Assembly: GCF_008271295.1 (NCBI RefSeq)
Contig: NZ_VTOY01000001.1
Location: 372,001 to 436,000, forward strand
Direction of reading: 5' to 3'
Source: Pseudoselenomonas ruminis
GTDB lineage: Bacteria > Bacillota > Negativicutes > Selenomonadales > Selenomonadaceae
DNA length: 64,000 bases
Position 1 is the first letter of the stretch. Each line of letters starts with the position of its first letter. Below are positions 9,054 to 18,280 of this stretch, in pieces. Both the position numbers and the translations under genes were made by a program. Under the pieces are notes generated by a model. The model ran no database searches. It worked only from the letters and a program-made list of their open reading frames with translations, and was not told the DNA's origin.

Positions 9054-9539
9054 ATGAAAGCAGCCATAGTTTTTGATTCGAGGACGCATACGACTGAGAA
9101 GGCCGCAGCCTTTATCGCTGAGGGACTGAAATCCATTGGCGAAATCGAGGTAAGATGCTTCAATATCGATGATGCAGATTTTGCGTATATCCAGCAGTCT
9201 CAGCTGGTAGTTTTTGGCTCGCCAACGTATATGGCTTCTGTTACCGCGAAAATGAAAAGCTGGCTGGAGAGCAATGCAGGCAAGCTGAAACTGGCAGGCA
9301 AGCTCGGTGGCGCTTATGCCACGGAGCAGTATATCCACGGAGGCGCGGAAAATGCCATCCAGGAAATGCTGGTATTCATGATGGTCATGGGGATGATGAC
9401 CTACTCTGGCGGCTCTGCCTGCGGCAAGCCCGTAATTCATCTGGGGCCGGTGGGAATGAGCCAGGATATTGAGAGTTTCAAGGAATTGTTTATGACTTAT
9501 GGTCAGCGGATGGGGGAGCAGTTGCTTAAACTATTATAA
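9054..9539 (+). CDS. Flavodoxin-family protein (NAD(P)H:quinone oxidoreductase-like)
   Basis: 161 residues. The start is ATG 9054 after GGGAGGAAT; an upstream TTG at 9006 has no ribosome site. The fold is flavodoxin/WrbA-like: a beta1 strand AAIVFDSRTHTTEKAA forming the FMN phosphate loop, and FGSPTYMAS at the second FMN loop. The C-terminal GGSACGKPVIHLGPVG part resembles WrbA-like reductases. It probably carries electrons through FMN; the partner is unknown. Confidence 0.8.
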   Translation: MKAAIVFDSRTHTTEKAAAFIAEGLKSIGEIEVRCFNIDDADFAYIQQSQLVVFGSPTYMASVTAKMKSWLESNAGKLKLAGKLGGAYATEQYIHGGAENAIQEMLVFMMVMGMMTYSGGSACGKPVIHLGPVGMSQDIESFKELFMTYGQRMGEQLLKLL

Positions 9540-9540
9540 A

Positions 9541-9585
9541 ACTAACGGCGTCTCGTACTTGTAGAAGTATGAGACGCCGTTTAGT
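9541..9585. terminator. Bidirectional terminator between flavodoxin and DUF441 genes
   Basis: A long stem of about 20 bp (9541-9560 with 9564-9584, one bulge) and a 3-nt loop, with A/T-rich flanks on both sides. It serves two convergent genes. Confidence 0.8.
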
Positions 9586-9595
9586 TATCGTTTAT

Positions 9596-10051
9596 TTAGT
9601 GAATGGCCTTTAAAATCCAAAGGATGAAGTAGGTAAGGCCGCCTGCAATCAACGGACCGACCGCTACGCCGTGAAATAATAGGACGCCTGCCATCGTGCC
9701 GATAATCAGCGCGGGGATGACATCGGGACTGTTCTGCAAAAGTTCAACGCCGCCGCCGCCAGCCACCGCTGCCAAAAGACCTGCTACGATAGCGATGATT
9801 CCCGCATGGGTGCGGAATGCATCGAGCATGGACTGAATCGTAATCGTACCATTGGCAATCGGCACCAGAATCGCCGCCGTCAAAATGATGATACCCCAGT
9901 TGAGTCCCTGCGAGCCCAAAGCGTTCAGTGCCGTTGTAAGACCGAGAATCTTCAGACCTAATACAATCGCTGTCGCATAAAATACCGTCATATTATGGCC
10001 GATATAACTAAGCAGCAGCACCGCGCCTAAGGTGATATATTCGATATACAA
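9596..10051 (-). CDS. DUF441 family membrane protein
   Basis: 151 residues with about four hydrophobic helices. The signature GLNWGIIILTAAILVPIANG is the hallmark of the DUF441 (YtwI/YeaL) family, whose function is unknown. The start is TTG 10051; AAGGAG lies 8 nt before it and no ATG fits. A good promoter lies at 10084-10112. It is a lone minus-strand gene among plus-strand genes. Confidence 0.88.
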   Translation of the reverse strand: MYIEYITLGAVLLLSYIGHNMTVFYATAIVLGLKILGLTTALNALGSQGLNWGIIILTAAILVPIANGTITIQSMLDAFRTHAGIIAIVAGLLAAVAGGGGVELLQNSPDVIPALIIGTMAGVLLFHGVAVGPLIAGGLTYFILWILKAIH

Positions 10052-10083
10052 ATCGTTCAGCTCCTTTTGTGAATTACTATATC

Positions 10084-10112
10084 ATTATACACGGAGATGG
10101 GGGATATGGAAA
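10084..10112 (-). promoter_or_regulatory. Promoter of the DUF441 gene
   Basis: On the minus strand TTTCCA (10112-10107), a 17-bp spacer and TATAAT (10089-10084), about 35 bp before the TTG start. Confidence 0.6.
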
Positions 10113-10215
10113 CCATTAGAGGAAACTTCCTAATTTGAAAATAAAATAGTATAATTAGTTTCAAGAGATGAGTGTGGAGGCAACAATTGTAAATGTATAC
10201 GATAGATTATAGATT

Positions 10216-10620
10216 TTGGAAAGAAATACTGGAGAAGAAGATTATCATCGCGTTTTGACGCGTTTGCAAGCGGCACTTTCGAAAGAACCAGATGCTGATG
10301 ATATGTATTTAGATGCTACGATTCAGCGGTTTGAGTTTTGTTTTGAACTAGCTTGGAAACTGATGAAGGCTTGTTTGGATTATGAAGGTATAGAAGTTAG
10401 CAGCCCTCGTTCTAGTATCCGCGAAGGCTGGAAACAGGGGATGATATCTGATGCGGAAGCTTGGCTGGATATGCAGGAGAAAAGAAATTTATCGTCGCAT
10501 ACCTACAATGAATCGACAGCTTTGGAGGTTTATCGGCTGATAAAAGATAAATATGTGGCGTTATTGCTGGCTTGGGATGAGGAGGCTCAGCGACGTTTGG
10601 AATTTGACATGTCAATTTGA
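10216..10620 (+). CDS. HI0074-like nucleotidyltransferase substrate-binding protein, N-terminus probably frameshifted
   Basis: 134 residues as read from TTG 10216. QRFEFCFELAWKLMKACLDYEG and NLSSHTYNE are typical of the HI0074 (HEPN-like) family, which pairs with small MNT nucleotidyltransferases. There is no ribosome site before TTG 10216. Instead GGAGG (10176-10180) precedes an ATG at 10193 in another frame, whose product begins YTIDYRFWKEILEKK, resembles the expected family N-terminus and then stops at 10258. One lost base around 10235-10245 would join the two. No MNT gene is adjacent, so the gene may be decaying. Two TTGACNNGTCAA dyads overlap its 3' end. Confidence 0.65.
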   Translation: MERNTGEEDYHRVLTRLQAALSKEPDADDMYLDATIQRFEFCFELAWKLMKACLDYEGIEVSSPRSSIREGWKQGMISDAEAWLDMQEKRNLSSHTYNESTALEVYRLIKDKYVALLLAWDEEAQRRLEFDMSI

Positions 10621-10635
10621 CTTGTCAAGAATGGG

Positions 10636-10670
10636 GCTGACCGGTCAAATTTGACTGGTCAGCTTCTTGC
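10636..10670 (+). terminator. Palindromic terminator made of two TGACNNGTCAA units
   Basis: 10636-10663 is a nearly perfect 28-bp palindrome (one G-U pair) built from an inverted pair of TGACNGGTCAA units, followed by a short T-rich run. It lies between the HI0074-like gene and ruvA. Confidence 0.6.
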
Positions 10671-10676
10671 GTTTCG

Positions 10677-10685
10677 TGCTATACT
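10677..10685 (+). promoter_or_regulatory. Extended -10 promoter of the ruvA operon
   Basis: TGC directly precedes TATACT (10680-10685). No convincing -35 is found at the right distance. No GAAC-N4-GTTC LexA-type box is visible here. Confidence 0.5.
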
Positions 10686-10726
10686 AATAAGGTTACAAGT
10701 TTTCTTTTATTGGAGTGAACCTTTCG

Positions 10727-11326
10727 ATGATTGGATTTTTGCGAGGGCAGGTGGCGGCGCTTAAGGCGGACTATTGCTTGCTCGATGTGAATGGCGTGGG
10801 GTACCGGGTCTTTGTGGCTGGTTCTACGCGCAGTAAGCTGCGGCTGAATGAGGAGACGCAGCTCTTTACCTATATGAATGTCTATCAGGATGGCATTACG
10901 CTCTATGGGTTTGCCAGCGAGGATGAGTACGATATTTTCCAGCTGCTCATCGGTGTGTCGGGCATTGGCCCGAAGGTGGCGCTCGGCATCTTGTCGTCCA
11001 TCACGGTCGATGGCCTGTGCAAGGCGATCCAGAATAAGCAGGCGACGGTTTTGACGAAACTGCCGGGCATCGGCAAAAAATCGGCGGAGCGTTTGATTTT
11101 GGAGCTCAAGGATAAGGTCGGTTTTGCGACAAGTGCAGATGAGGAAATCCTGACGCTCGATATGGAGGGCGCGGTTGGCGACGATATCGTAAGTGAAGCG
11201 CAGGCGGCGCTCGTGGCCCTTGGCTACAGCCAGGCGGAAATCGCGCCGGTGCTCAAGCAGGCCGCCAAGTGCAAGACGACGGAAGAAATCATCAAGCTGG
11301 CACTCAAGCAGCTGAATAAATTTTAA
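10727..11326 (+). CDS. ruvA: Holliday junction branch-migration protein RuvA
   Basis: 200 residues, normal size. RuvA tetramers hold the four-way junction open and load the RuvB motor. The N-terminal OB-fold begins MIGFLRGQV. Two helix-hairpin-helix motifs are visible at GVSGIGPKVALGIL and LPGIGKKSAERLILELKDK. The C-terminal domain that contacts RuvB ends TTEEIIKLALKQL. ATG 10727 follows TTGGAGTG; an in-frame GTG at 10715 is too close to that site. First gene of ruvA-ruvB-queH-spoIID-queA. Confidence 0.96.
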   Translation: MIGFLRGQVAALKADYCLLDVNGVGYRVFVAGSTRSKLRLNEETQLFTYMNVYQDGITLYGFASEDEYDIFQLLIGVSGIGPKVALGILSSITVDGLCKAIQNKQATVLTKLPGIGKKSAERLILELKDKVGFATSADEEILTLDMEGAVGDDIVSEAQAALVALGYSQAEIAPVLKQAAKCKTTEEIIKLALKQLNKF

Positions 11327-11340
11327 AGGGGGGCTGAGGC

Positions 11341-12369
11341 TTGGCAGAAGAAGATTTTTACAATATGGATATTGACGATGGCCGCATCGTGGCAATGGAT
11401 GAACAGCGCGCCGATGATTGGCAGTACAGCCTCCGCCCGCGCAAATTAAGTGAGTACATCGGCCAGGACAAGGCCAAGAAGAATCTCGACATCTTCATCA
11501 AAGCGGCGATGAACCGCGGCGATGCGCTGGACCATGTCCTGCTCTACGGCCCGCCAGGTCTTGGCAAGACGACGCTGGCGGGGATTATCGCCAACGAGAT
11601 GGGCGTCAATTTCCGCCAGACTTCGGGGCCGGCGATTGAACGGCAGGGGGATTTGGCGGCGCTGCTCACGAATCTTCAGGAACACGATGTATTATTTATT
11701 GATGAGATTCATCGTTTGTCGCGCAGTGTCGAGGAGGTTCTCTACTCGGCGATGGAGGATTTTGCGCTCGATATCATCATCGGCAAGGGGCCCAGCGCGC
11801 GCTCGATTCGCCTGGACATTGCGCCGTTTACGCTGATTGGTGCGACGACGAAGGCGGGTTCCTTGGCGGCACCATTGCGCGACCGCTTTGGCATCATTTC
11901 GCGGCTCGAATACTATACGCCTGAGGCGCTTGTTAATATCATCAAGCGCGCGGCGGAGATTTTGGAAATCCCCATCGAGGATCGCGGGGCGCTCGAGATT
12001 GCGCGCCGTTCGCGCGGGACGCCGCGTATTGCCAACCGACTGCTAAAGCGCGTGCGTGACGTGGCGCAGTACGAGGGGCAGGATGTCATCACCGATGCGC
12101 TGGCCGACAAGGCGTTGTCGCTTTTAGAAGTCGATAAGGCTGGCCTTGACCATACGGATCGGCGCATGCTTTCGACGATGATCAAGAAGTTTGGTGGCGG
12201 GCCGGTGGGCCTTGATACGCTGGCGGCGGCTATCAGCGAGAGCACGGATACGATTGAGGACGTTTATGAGCCGTTCCTCATCCAGCTCGGCTTTGTCAAC
12301 CGCACGCCGCGCGGCCGTGTTGTCACGCGCGCAGGTTATGAACATATGGGGATTGCTTATCCCGAATAA
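11341..12369 (+). CDS. ruvB: Holliday junction branch-migration helicase RuvB
   Basis: 342 residues. RuvB is the hexameric AAA+ ATPase that pulls DNA through the RuvA-bound junction. Walker A is GPPGLGKTT (about 70-78), Walker B is DEIH (about 121-124), sensor 1 is in [10 protein letters not shown], and the arginine finger region is PLRDRFG. A winged-helix C-terminal domain follows. The start is TTG 11341 after AAAGGGGGG, 14 bp behind ruvA, so the pair is translated from one message. Confidence 0.97.
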   Translation: MAEEDFYNMDIDDGRIVAMDEQRADDWQYSLRPRKLSEYIGQDKAKKNLDIFIKAAMNRGDALDHVLLYGPPGLGKTTLAGIIANEMGVNFRQTSGPAIERQGDLAALLTNLQEHDVLFIDEIHRLSRSVEEVLYSAMEDFALDIIIGKGPSARSIRLDIAPFTLIGATTKAGSLAAPLRDRFGIISRLEYYTPEALVNIIKRAAEILEIPIEDRGALEIARRSRGTPRIANRLLKRVRDVAQYEGQDVITDALADKALSLLEVDKAGLDHTDRRMLSTMIKKFGGGPVGLDTLAAAISESTDTIEDVYEPFLIQLGFVNRTPRGRVVTRAGYEHMGIAYPE

Positions 12370-12397
12370 TCGGGCTTTTTGCTAAAGGAGTAGGGAA

Positions 12398-13030
12398 ATG
12401 AAACTGCTTTTACATATGTGCTGCGGGCCGTGTTCGTGTTATCCGGTCAAGAAATTACGGGAAGATGGCATTGAGCCGGTCGGGTACTTTTTCAATCCGA
12501 ATATCCATCCGTATACGGAGTGGGACAACCGCCTAAAGACCGCGAAGGAATTTGCCGAAAAGGTCAAAATGGAATTCTATGCCGATGAAAACTACCGCCT
12601 GCGCGACTTTTTGAAAAAGGCTTTGCCAGCGGAAGCACTTCCCAATGGCCGCTGCACGATGTGCTACACCTGGCGGCTTGAGGAGGCGGCGCGCTTTGCG
12701 GCCGAACATGGCTTTGATGCGTTTACTTCGACGCTTTTTTACAGCATTTACCAGCAGCACGAGTTGATGAAGCGCACGGCCGAGCGTTTTGCCGAAACGT
12801 ACGGTGTGCAGTTCTACTATGAGGACTTCCGCCCTGGCTGGCAGGAGGGCATCGACATTAGCCATGAGCTCGAGCTTTACCGCCAGCCGTACTGCGGCTG
12901 TATCTTCAGTGAGGAGGAGCGGTACAGCAAGGCAATCCGCAAACAGCGGCGCAAGGAGAACAAGGCCAAGAAGCGGGCCCGGCTTGAGGCTGAGGCCAAA
13001 AGAGAAAAGGAGCAGGAAAATGGGAAGTAA
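12398..13030 (+). CDS. queH: Epoxyqueuosine reductase QueH
   Basis: 210 residues. QueH (formerly DUF208) reduces epoxyqueuosine to queuosine in tRNA, replacing the cobalamin enzyme QueG. The metal-binding cysteines of the family are present: C8-C9-x2-C12 at the N-terminus, C86 and C89 in RCTMCY, and C166 and C168 in YCGC. The lysine- and arginine-rich tail after residue 175 may touch tRNA. It shares a transcript with queA, the preceding enzyme of the same pathway, and overlaps spoIID by 11 bp. Confidence 0.93.
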   Translation: MKLLLHMCCGPCSCYPVKKLREDGIEPVGYFFNPNIHPYTEWDNRLKTAKEFAEKVKMEFYADENYRLRDFLKKALPAEALPNGRCTMCYTWRLEEAARFAAEHGFDAFTSTLFYSIYQQHELMKRTAERFAETYGVQFYYEDFRPGWQEGIDISHELELYRQPYCGCIFSEEERYSKAIRKQRRKENKAKKRARLEAEAKREKEQENGK

Positions 13031-14216
13031 AAAATCGTTTCTGCGCTATTTGCTGCGCCAGCTCGTGCTCGTCATGCTGGCTTTTCCGCTGCTGGCTGTT
13101 GGTTCTTCGGCTGAAGCTGCCTGGCAGCCGGAGCTGCTGGTGGGCCTGCAAAAGGGCGCAGCGTCCGTACAGCTCTCTTCGGATTCGCCCCTCGTTATCC
13201 GCGATGTGGCCTCGGGCAAAATCCTGGCGAAAAAACCGGCCAGGGATAGTTTTTCCGTGACCTTTAGCCAGGGCGCGTTTCTCGTCGCCGGTAAAAAGGT
13301 GATGGCTGGCACGGCCGGCATTGATTTTGTCGTTGAGGATGCACGCCAGCTCGCCGCGCAGGTCAGCCGCATTGACGGCAAGGCTTATCGTGGTGCGGTG
13401 CGCCTTTTGCCTGGGGAAACTGGCTTTACCGTTATCAATCGCGTGACGACTGAGGAGTATCTAAAGGGCGTTGTACCCGAGGAAATGCCGCCCGAGTGGA
13501 ATATGGAGGCCGTCAAGGCACAGGCCATTGCTGCTAGGAGTTTTGCACTCAGTCATCGCAAGCGCCACAGCAAGGATGGCTATGACCTTTGCGCGACGAC
13601 GCACTGCCAGCAGTATCAGGGAATCCGCGCCGAGCGGGCCCGCAGTTCGGAAGCCATTAAGGCAACTTATGGCGAAGTGCTCACGTTCCAAGGCCGGCCC
13701 ATTGAGGCCCTTTTCCATACGGATTCCGGTGGTATGACTGAAAACAGTGAAGATGTATGGGGGAGTAGGATTCCCTATCTGCGCTCCGTCAAGGAACTGC
13801 ATGCTAAGTCGTATCCTTGGGATAAGAATATTTCGGCTGAACAGTTTACGGCAGTCCTGGCCAAGCATGGGAAAACGATTGGCACGCTCAAATCGATAAC
13901 GCTGCCGCCAATTTCGTTTGGCAAGGCGTCGGCGGGCAGAACGTCAGCTGGACGCGCCGCGCAGGTGCGCTTTGCGGGCACGAAGGGGACGGCAGTTGTC
14001 AGCGGCAATGACCTTCGGAATTGGTTTGGCCTTAAAAGCACGTTGTTTGAAATGACGTATAAGGGCAATGTCGTAATGATTCACGGCTACGGCTGGGGGC
14101 ATGGCTTAGGGCTTTCCCAGTGGGGCGCAAAGGCGCTGGCAGATGAGAAGGAGTATAAGTACCCGGCGATTCTGGCCCATTATTATCAAGGCACGGAGCG
14201 AAAGAAATTATATTAA
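13020..14216 (+). CDS. SpoIID/LytB-domain protein (lytic transglycosylase-like)
   Basis: 398 residues from ATG 13020 (ribosome site AAAGGAGCAGG), overlapping the end of queH. A signal/anchor segment (about 9-33) is followed by the SpoIID domain. Signatures are GVVPEEMPPEWNMEAVKAQA and ARSFALSH, with YGEVLTFQGRPIEALFHTDS holding the region of the catalytic residues in SpoIID. GWGHGLGLSQWGAKALA completes the domain at the end. In Bacillus, SpoIID trims denuded glycan during engulfment. In a probably non-sporulating diderm it may remodel peptidoglycan at division; that is inference. Confidence 0.88.
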   Translation: MGSKKSFLRYLLRQLVLVMLAFPLLAVGSSAEAAWQPELLVGLQKGAASVQLSSDSPLVIRDVASGKILAKKPARDSFSVTFSQGAFLVAGKKVMAGTAGIDFVVEDARQLAAQVSRIDGKAYRGAVRLLPGETGFTVINRVTTEEYLKGVVPEEMPPEWNMEAVKAQAIAARSFALSHRKRHSKDGYDLCATTHCQQYQGIRAERARSSEAIKATYGEVLTFQGRPIEALFHTDSGGMTENSEDVWGSRIPYLRSVKELHAKSYPWDKNISAEQFTAVLAKHGKTIGTLKSITLPPISFGKASAGRTSAGRAAQVRFAGTKGTAVVSGNDLRNWFGLKSTLFEMTYKGNVVMIHGYGWGHGLGLSQWGAKALADEKEYKYPAILAHYYQGTERKKLY

Positions 14217-14237
14217 GATAGATTGAAGGAAAAAGTT

Positions 14238-15332
14238 ATGTTATTACTCTCAGATTTTGATTATGATTTACCAGAAGAACGCATCGCGCAGGTTCCTATC
14301 GAGCCGCGCAACGCTTCGCGGCTGATGGTGCTCGACCCGGTGGAAAAGACCATTGAGCACAAGCACTTTTATGACCTCAAGGAATATCTTGAGCCGGGCG
14401 ATACGCTTATCTTCAACGATACGCGCGTTATGCCGGCCCGCCTTATCGGCCATCGCGACCAAACGGGCGGCAAGGTCGAAGTCTTCCTGCTGCGCCGTCT
14501 CGATGCTACGCATTGGGAGACGCTCGTAAAACCGGGCAAGAAGGCCAAGCCGGGCAATGTCATCAACTTCAGTGATGAGCTTTCCTGCACGGTCACGGAC
14601 CACACGGATTTTGGCGGCCGTATCGTTGAGTTCAAGTTCGACGGCGTATTCGAGGAAATCCTCGACCGTCTCGGTGAGACGCCGCTGCCGCCGTACATCC
14701 ATGAGAAACTCGAGGATAAGGAGCGCTATCAGACCGTCTACAACCGCGAGGAAGGTTCGGCCGCGGCGCCGACGGCTGGCCTGCATTTCACCAAGGAGCA
14801 GATGCAGGAACTCAAGGACATGGGCGTAAACCTCGGTTTTGTCACGCTGCATGTCGGCCTGGGCACTTTCCGTCCGGTAAACTGCGAGGACATCGAAAAG
14901 CACGATATGCACAAGGAGTTCTACCGCATTTCGGACGAGACGGCCAAGCTCATCCTCGATACGAAAAAAGCTGGCCATCGCGTCATTGCCGTCGGCACGA
15001 CGAGCATCCGCACGCTGGAGTCGGCCGCAACGGGCAAAAATGAAATCAGCAGCAAGAGCGGCTGGACTCAGATTTTCATCTATCCGGGTTATGATTTCAA
15101 GATTGTCGATGGTATTGTGACGAATTTCCATCTGCCGAAATCGACGCTGATCATGCTGATCAGTGCGTTCGGCGGCCGCAATTTCGTACTCGATGCCTAT
15201 AAGACGGCAGTGGAGCTGAAATACCGTTTCTTCAGCTTTGGCGACGCGATGTTCTTGTCGCGGCGTCAGCTGGATGCTGAACGGGATAAGGAATTGGCAG
15301 ACCTTGAGGCCAGCCATCAAGCGGAAGAATAA
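14238..15332 (+). CDS. queA: tRNA preQ1(34) S-adenosylmethionine ribosyltransferase-isomerase QueA
   Basis: 364 residues, slightly longer than the usual 340-350. QueA transfers and isomerises ribose from SAM onto preQ1 in tRNA to give epoxyqueuosine, the substrate of QueH upstream. The start [16 protein letters not shown], the [11 protein letters not shown] segment, the [10 protein letters not shown] segment and [11 protein letters not shown] are family signatures. ATG 14238 follows GAAGGA by 8 nt; an in-frame TTG at 14223 is inside that site's upstream region. Last gene of the operon before a terminator. Confidence 0.95.
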   Translation: MLLLSDFDYDLPEERIAQVPIEPRNASRLMVLDPVEKTIEHKHFYDLKEYLEPGDTLIFNDTRVMPARLIGHRDQTGGKVEVFLLRRLDATHWETLVKPGKKAKPGNVINFSDELSCTVTDHTDFGGRIVEFKFDGVFEEILDRLGETPLPPYIHEKLEDKERYQTVYNREEGSAAAPTAGLHFTKEQMQELKDMGVNLGFVTLHVGLGTFRPVNCEDIEKHDMHKEFYRISDETAKLILDTKKAGHRVIAVGTTSIRTLESAATGKNEISSKSGWTQIFIYPGYDFKIVDGIVTNFHLPKSTLIMLISAFGGRNFVLDAYKTAVELKYRFFSFGDAMFLSRRQLDAERDKELADLEASHQAEE

Positions 15333-15337
15333 AAAGG

Positions 15338-15367
15338 AAAGGCCCTGGCGTTGTGCTGGGGCCTTTT
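15338..15367 (+). terminator. Terminator after queA
   Basis: A 12-bp stem beginning AAAGGCCC and ending GGGCCTTT, with a GTTGT loop and a short T-run. It closes the ruvA-queA operon. Confidence 0.7.
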
Positions 15368-15392
15368 GAACAACAGAAGGGAGGTGCTGGTG

Positions 15393-17567
15393 ATGGAGGC
15401 GTTTGAAATGGATACTTTGGCGGGGCTCAACAAGGCGCAGCTTGAGGCGGTTACCGAAACGGAAGGTTTTGTGCGGGTGCTGGCAGGGGCCGGTTCGGGC
15501 AAGACCCGCGCGCTTAGCCAGCGTTTTGCTTATCTTGTCAATGAGATTGGCATCATGCCGGGCAATATTCTCTGCGTGACGTTTACGAATAAATCGGCGA
15601 CGGAGATGCGCAAGCGAATCCACTTGCTGACGGGCGACAATGATACGGGCTATATCAATACGTTCCATGGCTTTTGCGTGTCGGTGTTGCAGGAGGACAG
15701 CCATGCCGTACAGTATCCGAAAAGCTTTCTGGTGCTCGACAACAGCGATATCGATGCGATGCTCAAGATTATCTACGAGGAGCGGCACTTGTCCCTGCGC
15801 GATATGACCTTTGCCAAGGCCCGCGATATGATTGAGATGCGCAAAATCTTTACCGAGCCCGAATATTACGAGGATATGATTGCGATGTCGCTCGACGGCA
15901 TCAAGGCCAAATACGAGCGCGCCGTTGAGCCTGCCGATATCATTTTCTATGGCTATTTGTACCAGGAAAAGAAATGCTTTGGCCTTGATTACAACGACCT
16001 CATCAAGTTTACGCTCTATATTTTCGAGCAAAAGGAAGAACTGCGGCTCAAATGGCAAAAACGACTCGAATACATCATGATTGATGAGTTTCAGGACATC
16101 GATGAGCTCCAATACCGGCTCATGAAGATACTCTGCGGTTATCATAAGAATCTCTTTGTCGTCGGCGATCCCGACCAGACCATCTACACCTGGCGCGGGG
16201 CCAACATCCGCTATCTGCTCGATTTTGACCAGAATTTCCCGCCGACAAAGACCATCTACATGATGGAAAACTATCGCTCGACGCCCGAAATCCTGGCCGT
16301 GGCCAATGACCTCATTGCGCATAACCGCAACCGCATTGAGAAAAATCTCTGTGCGATCTTGCCACATGGGGGAAACGTGCTCTGTGCGAGCAATGATTCG
16401 CCCGAACAGGAGGCAAAGTGGATTGCGCAGGAGATTGCAAAGCTCCACGAAAAGGGCGTGCCCTACCGGCAGATAGCCGTACTTTACCGCGCGCATTATC
16501 TGACGCGTTCGCTCGAAGAAGTCTTCTTGCAGGCGGAGCTTCCCTATACGCTTTATAGTGGCGTCCATTTTTTTGACCGCCGGGAAATCAAGGATGCGCT
16601 CTCATACTTGCGCATGATTGCCTACCGTGACGATTTGTCGTTCCTGCGCATTGCTAATGTCCCTAAGCGAAATCTTGGCGAGCGCCGTATGGCGTTCCTG
16701 CAGGAGTATGCGGCGCAAAATGGCTGCAGTCTCTACGAGGCGTTGAAGAAAAATCTTGACCACGAGCTTTTTAAGCGGACGAAGGCCGGGGCCTTTGTCG
16801 GGCTCGTCGAGGAGTTTTCGGCGTCATTTAGCGGCCGCCCTGTGTCAGAGGTGCTGGCGGCACTACTCGATGCGAGCGGCTATGAGGCCATGCTGCGCAC
16901 CGAGGGCAGTCAGGAGCGGCTCGACAATCTGGCCGAGCTCAAGCAGGCCGTCTACGAATACGAGACGTCCTGCGGCGAAGAGGCAATGCTCGAAGATTAT
17001 CTGTCGCGCGTGGCGCTCCTTACCAACAGCGATACGGCCGAGCAAGGCGATAAGGTAAAGCTTATGACCGTTCATGCGGCTAAGGGGCTGGAGTTTCCGT
17101 ATGTGTTTCTCTGCGGGCTCAACGAAGGCATCTTCCCTTCGCGCAAGACGCGGACGCAGCCGGCGATGGAGGAGGAACGGCGGCTGGCGTTTGTTGCCGT
17201 GACGCGCGCGCAAAAGCGGCTCTATCTGTCGGCAGCTTCGGGCCTGAACTTTGATGCCTCGCTGCGGTATCCGTCGCGGTTCCTGCTCGAAATCGACGAC
17301 AAACTGCTGGAATATGCGCGGCCCATTGCCGAGCATACGCGACAGGATGCCAGGGATTACATCCGCGATATGGATAGGCGCATGGCGCAGGCGAATGCCC
17401 CAAAACAGGCGGCCTTTGCCAAGGGCGACAAAGTCCTGCACCGCATCATGGGGGAAGGCGAAATCCTGGCCGTAAATGCGGACAAGGGGGCCTATTTGAT
17501 AAAGTTTGCCGACATCGATACCCCGCGGGAAATCTCGTTTAAGGCTAAGCTGGAAAAGATTTCCTAA
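15393..17567 (+). CDS. UvrD/PcrA-type superfamily 1 DNA helicase
   Basis: 724 residues, close to PcrA length. A 3'-5' SF1A helicase for repair and for clearing protein from DNA. Motifs in order: LNKAQLEAV (Q motif), GAGSGKT (Walker A, about 32-38), TFTNKSATEMRKR (Ia), NTFHGF (Ib), IDEFQD (II), GDPDQTIYTWRGA (III), NYRST (IV), VKLMTVHAAKGLEF (V) and VAVTRAQKRLYL (VI). The tail has a Tudor-like KGDKVLHRIMGEGEI segment as in PcrA. ATG 15393 lies 8 nt after AAGGGAGG. PcrA versus another UvrD paralogue cannot be settled from this window. Confidence 0.92.
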   Translation: MEAFEMDTLAGLNKAQLEAVTETEGFVRVLAGAGSGKTRALSQRFAYLVNEIGIMPGNILCVTFTNKSATEMRKRIHLLTGDNDTGYINTFHGFCVSVLQEDSHAVQYPKSFLVLDNSDIDAMLKIIYEERHLSLRDMTFAKARDMIEMRKIFTEPEYYEDMIAMSLDGIKAKYERAVEPADIIFYGYLYQEKKCFGLDYNDLIKFTLYIFEQKEELRLKWQKRLEYIMIDEFQDIDELQYRLMKILCGYHKNLFVVGDPDQTIYTWRGANIRYLLDFDQNFPPTKTIYMMENYRSTPEILAVANDLIAHNRNRIEKNLCAILPHGGNVLCASNDSPEQEAKWIAQEIAKLHEKGVPYRQIAVLYRAHYLTRSLEEVFLQAELPYTLYSGVHFFDRREIKDALSYLRMIAYRDDLSFLRIANVPKRNLGERRMAFLQEYAAQNGCSLYEALKKNLDHELFKRTKAGAFVGLVEEFSASFSGRPVSEVLAALLDASGYEAMLRTEGSQERLDNLAELKQAVYEYETSCGEEAMLEDYLSRVALLTNSDTAEQGDKVKLMTVHAAKGLEFPYVFLCGLNEGIFPSRKTRTQPAMEEERRLAFVAVTRAQKRLYLSAASGLNFDASLRYPSRFLLEIDDKLLEYARPIAEHTRQDARDYIRDMDRRMAQANAPKQAAFAKGDKVLHRIMGEGEILAVNADKGAYLIKFADIDTPREISFKAKLEKIS

Positions 17568-17579
17568 GCGCATTATAAT
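17551..17579 (+). promoter_or_regulatory. Promoter upstream of the 17636 membrane-protein gene
   Basis: TGGAAA (17551-17556), 17 bp, TATAAT (17574-17579), overlapping the end of the helicase gene. Confidence 0.55.
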
Positions 17580-17635
17580 AAATGTATGCAATAATAAGTG
17601 ACTATAAGTGTTTACCAGCCGAAGGAGGAAATATT

Positions 17636-18250
17636 ATGGCTATGTTGATTGGCGTGATGATTCTCAATCTGGTCATCAGCTTTTTGAATGCCCGCAACGT
17701 CGGGCGCATTTGGGCGGAGTCCAAGGCTGTGGGTGGTTGGGTCCGCCTGCTCGCTTGGTGCGGTGCGATTCAGTCGGCCGTTGGTTTTACGTTCGTCTAT
17801 GCGATTGTCGTTTCGTACATCGCCGTATCGACGGGGTATCTGCCGGCCAGCATGCTCGGTGTATTGTCGAGCCTCATCTATCTGATGATTATCGTGCCGG
17901 CAATTGGTTCGGGCATCATCATCACGATTCAGTCGTGGATAAATTTCGCGCGCGAAAAATCGCTGATGAATCTTGGCGTTGCGGGTTGGAATACGTTCGC
18001 ACAGGCTTACAACACGTATAACGCCATCCAGAGTTTTGGTCCGGCACTCGACACGGTGCAGGAAGGCTTGGGCGGCCTGTTCGATGGCGACAGCGATTCG
18101 GATAATTCGACGATGCGCGTTATCCTGCTCGCAGCCATCATCTTGCTCGCCGGTGTCATGACGACGACGGTTATCGTCCGCCGCTATGAGGCCAGCCTGC
18201 CGGTATCGGAAGCCGTCCGAAGCGGCAACCGCGATCTGGAATATCGCTAA
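17636..18250 (+). CDS. Conserved membrane protein of unknown function
   Basis: 204 residues; ATG 17636 follows GAAGGAGGAAAT. Four to five hydrophobic helices are visible (about 2-18, 36-60, 66-100 and 158-180). A hydrophilic loop contains NTFAQAYNTYNAIQSFGPAL, followed by an acidic stretch DGDSDSDNS. I do not recognise a family. It sits alone between the helicase and the minus-strand polymerase unit and has its own promoter. Confidence 0.65.
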   Translation: MAMLIGVMILNLVISFLNARNVGRIWAESKAVGGWVRLLAWCGAIQSAVGFTFVYAIVVSYIAVSTGYLPASMLGVLSSLIYLMIIVPAIGSGIIITIQSWINFAREKSLMNLGVAGWNTFAQAYNTYNAIQSFGPALDTVQEGLGGLFDGDSDSDNSTMRVILLAAIILLAGVMTTTVIVRRYEASLPVSEAVRSGNRDLEYR

Positions 18251-18280
18251 AAAAACATCCAGCTCATACGGGCTGGATGC
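18251..18280 (-). terminator. Terminator of the polymerase-yolD unit
   Basis: On the minus strand an 8-bp stem (CATCCAGC / GCTGGATG) followed by seven Ts. The upstream arm overlaps the last codons of the yolD-like gene. On the plus strand no T-run follows. Confidence 0.75.

Noticed and set aside
10636-10663. LexA box before ruvA
   Set aside because: The palindrome is the TGACNNGTCA dyad, not GAAC-N4-GTTC, and the same dyad occurs inside unrelated genes.
14268-16568. A 766-codon open frame on the minus strand
   Set aside because: It is the antisense shadow of queA and the helicase gene, has no ribosome site or recognisable domain, and the plus-strand genes are certain.
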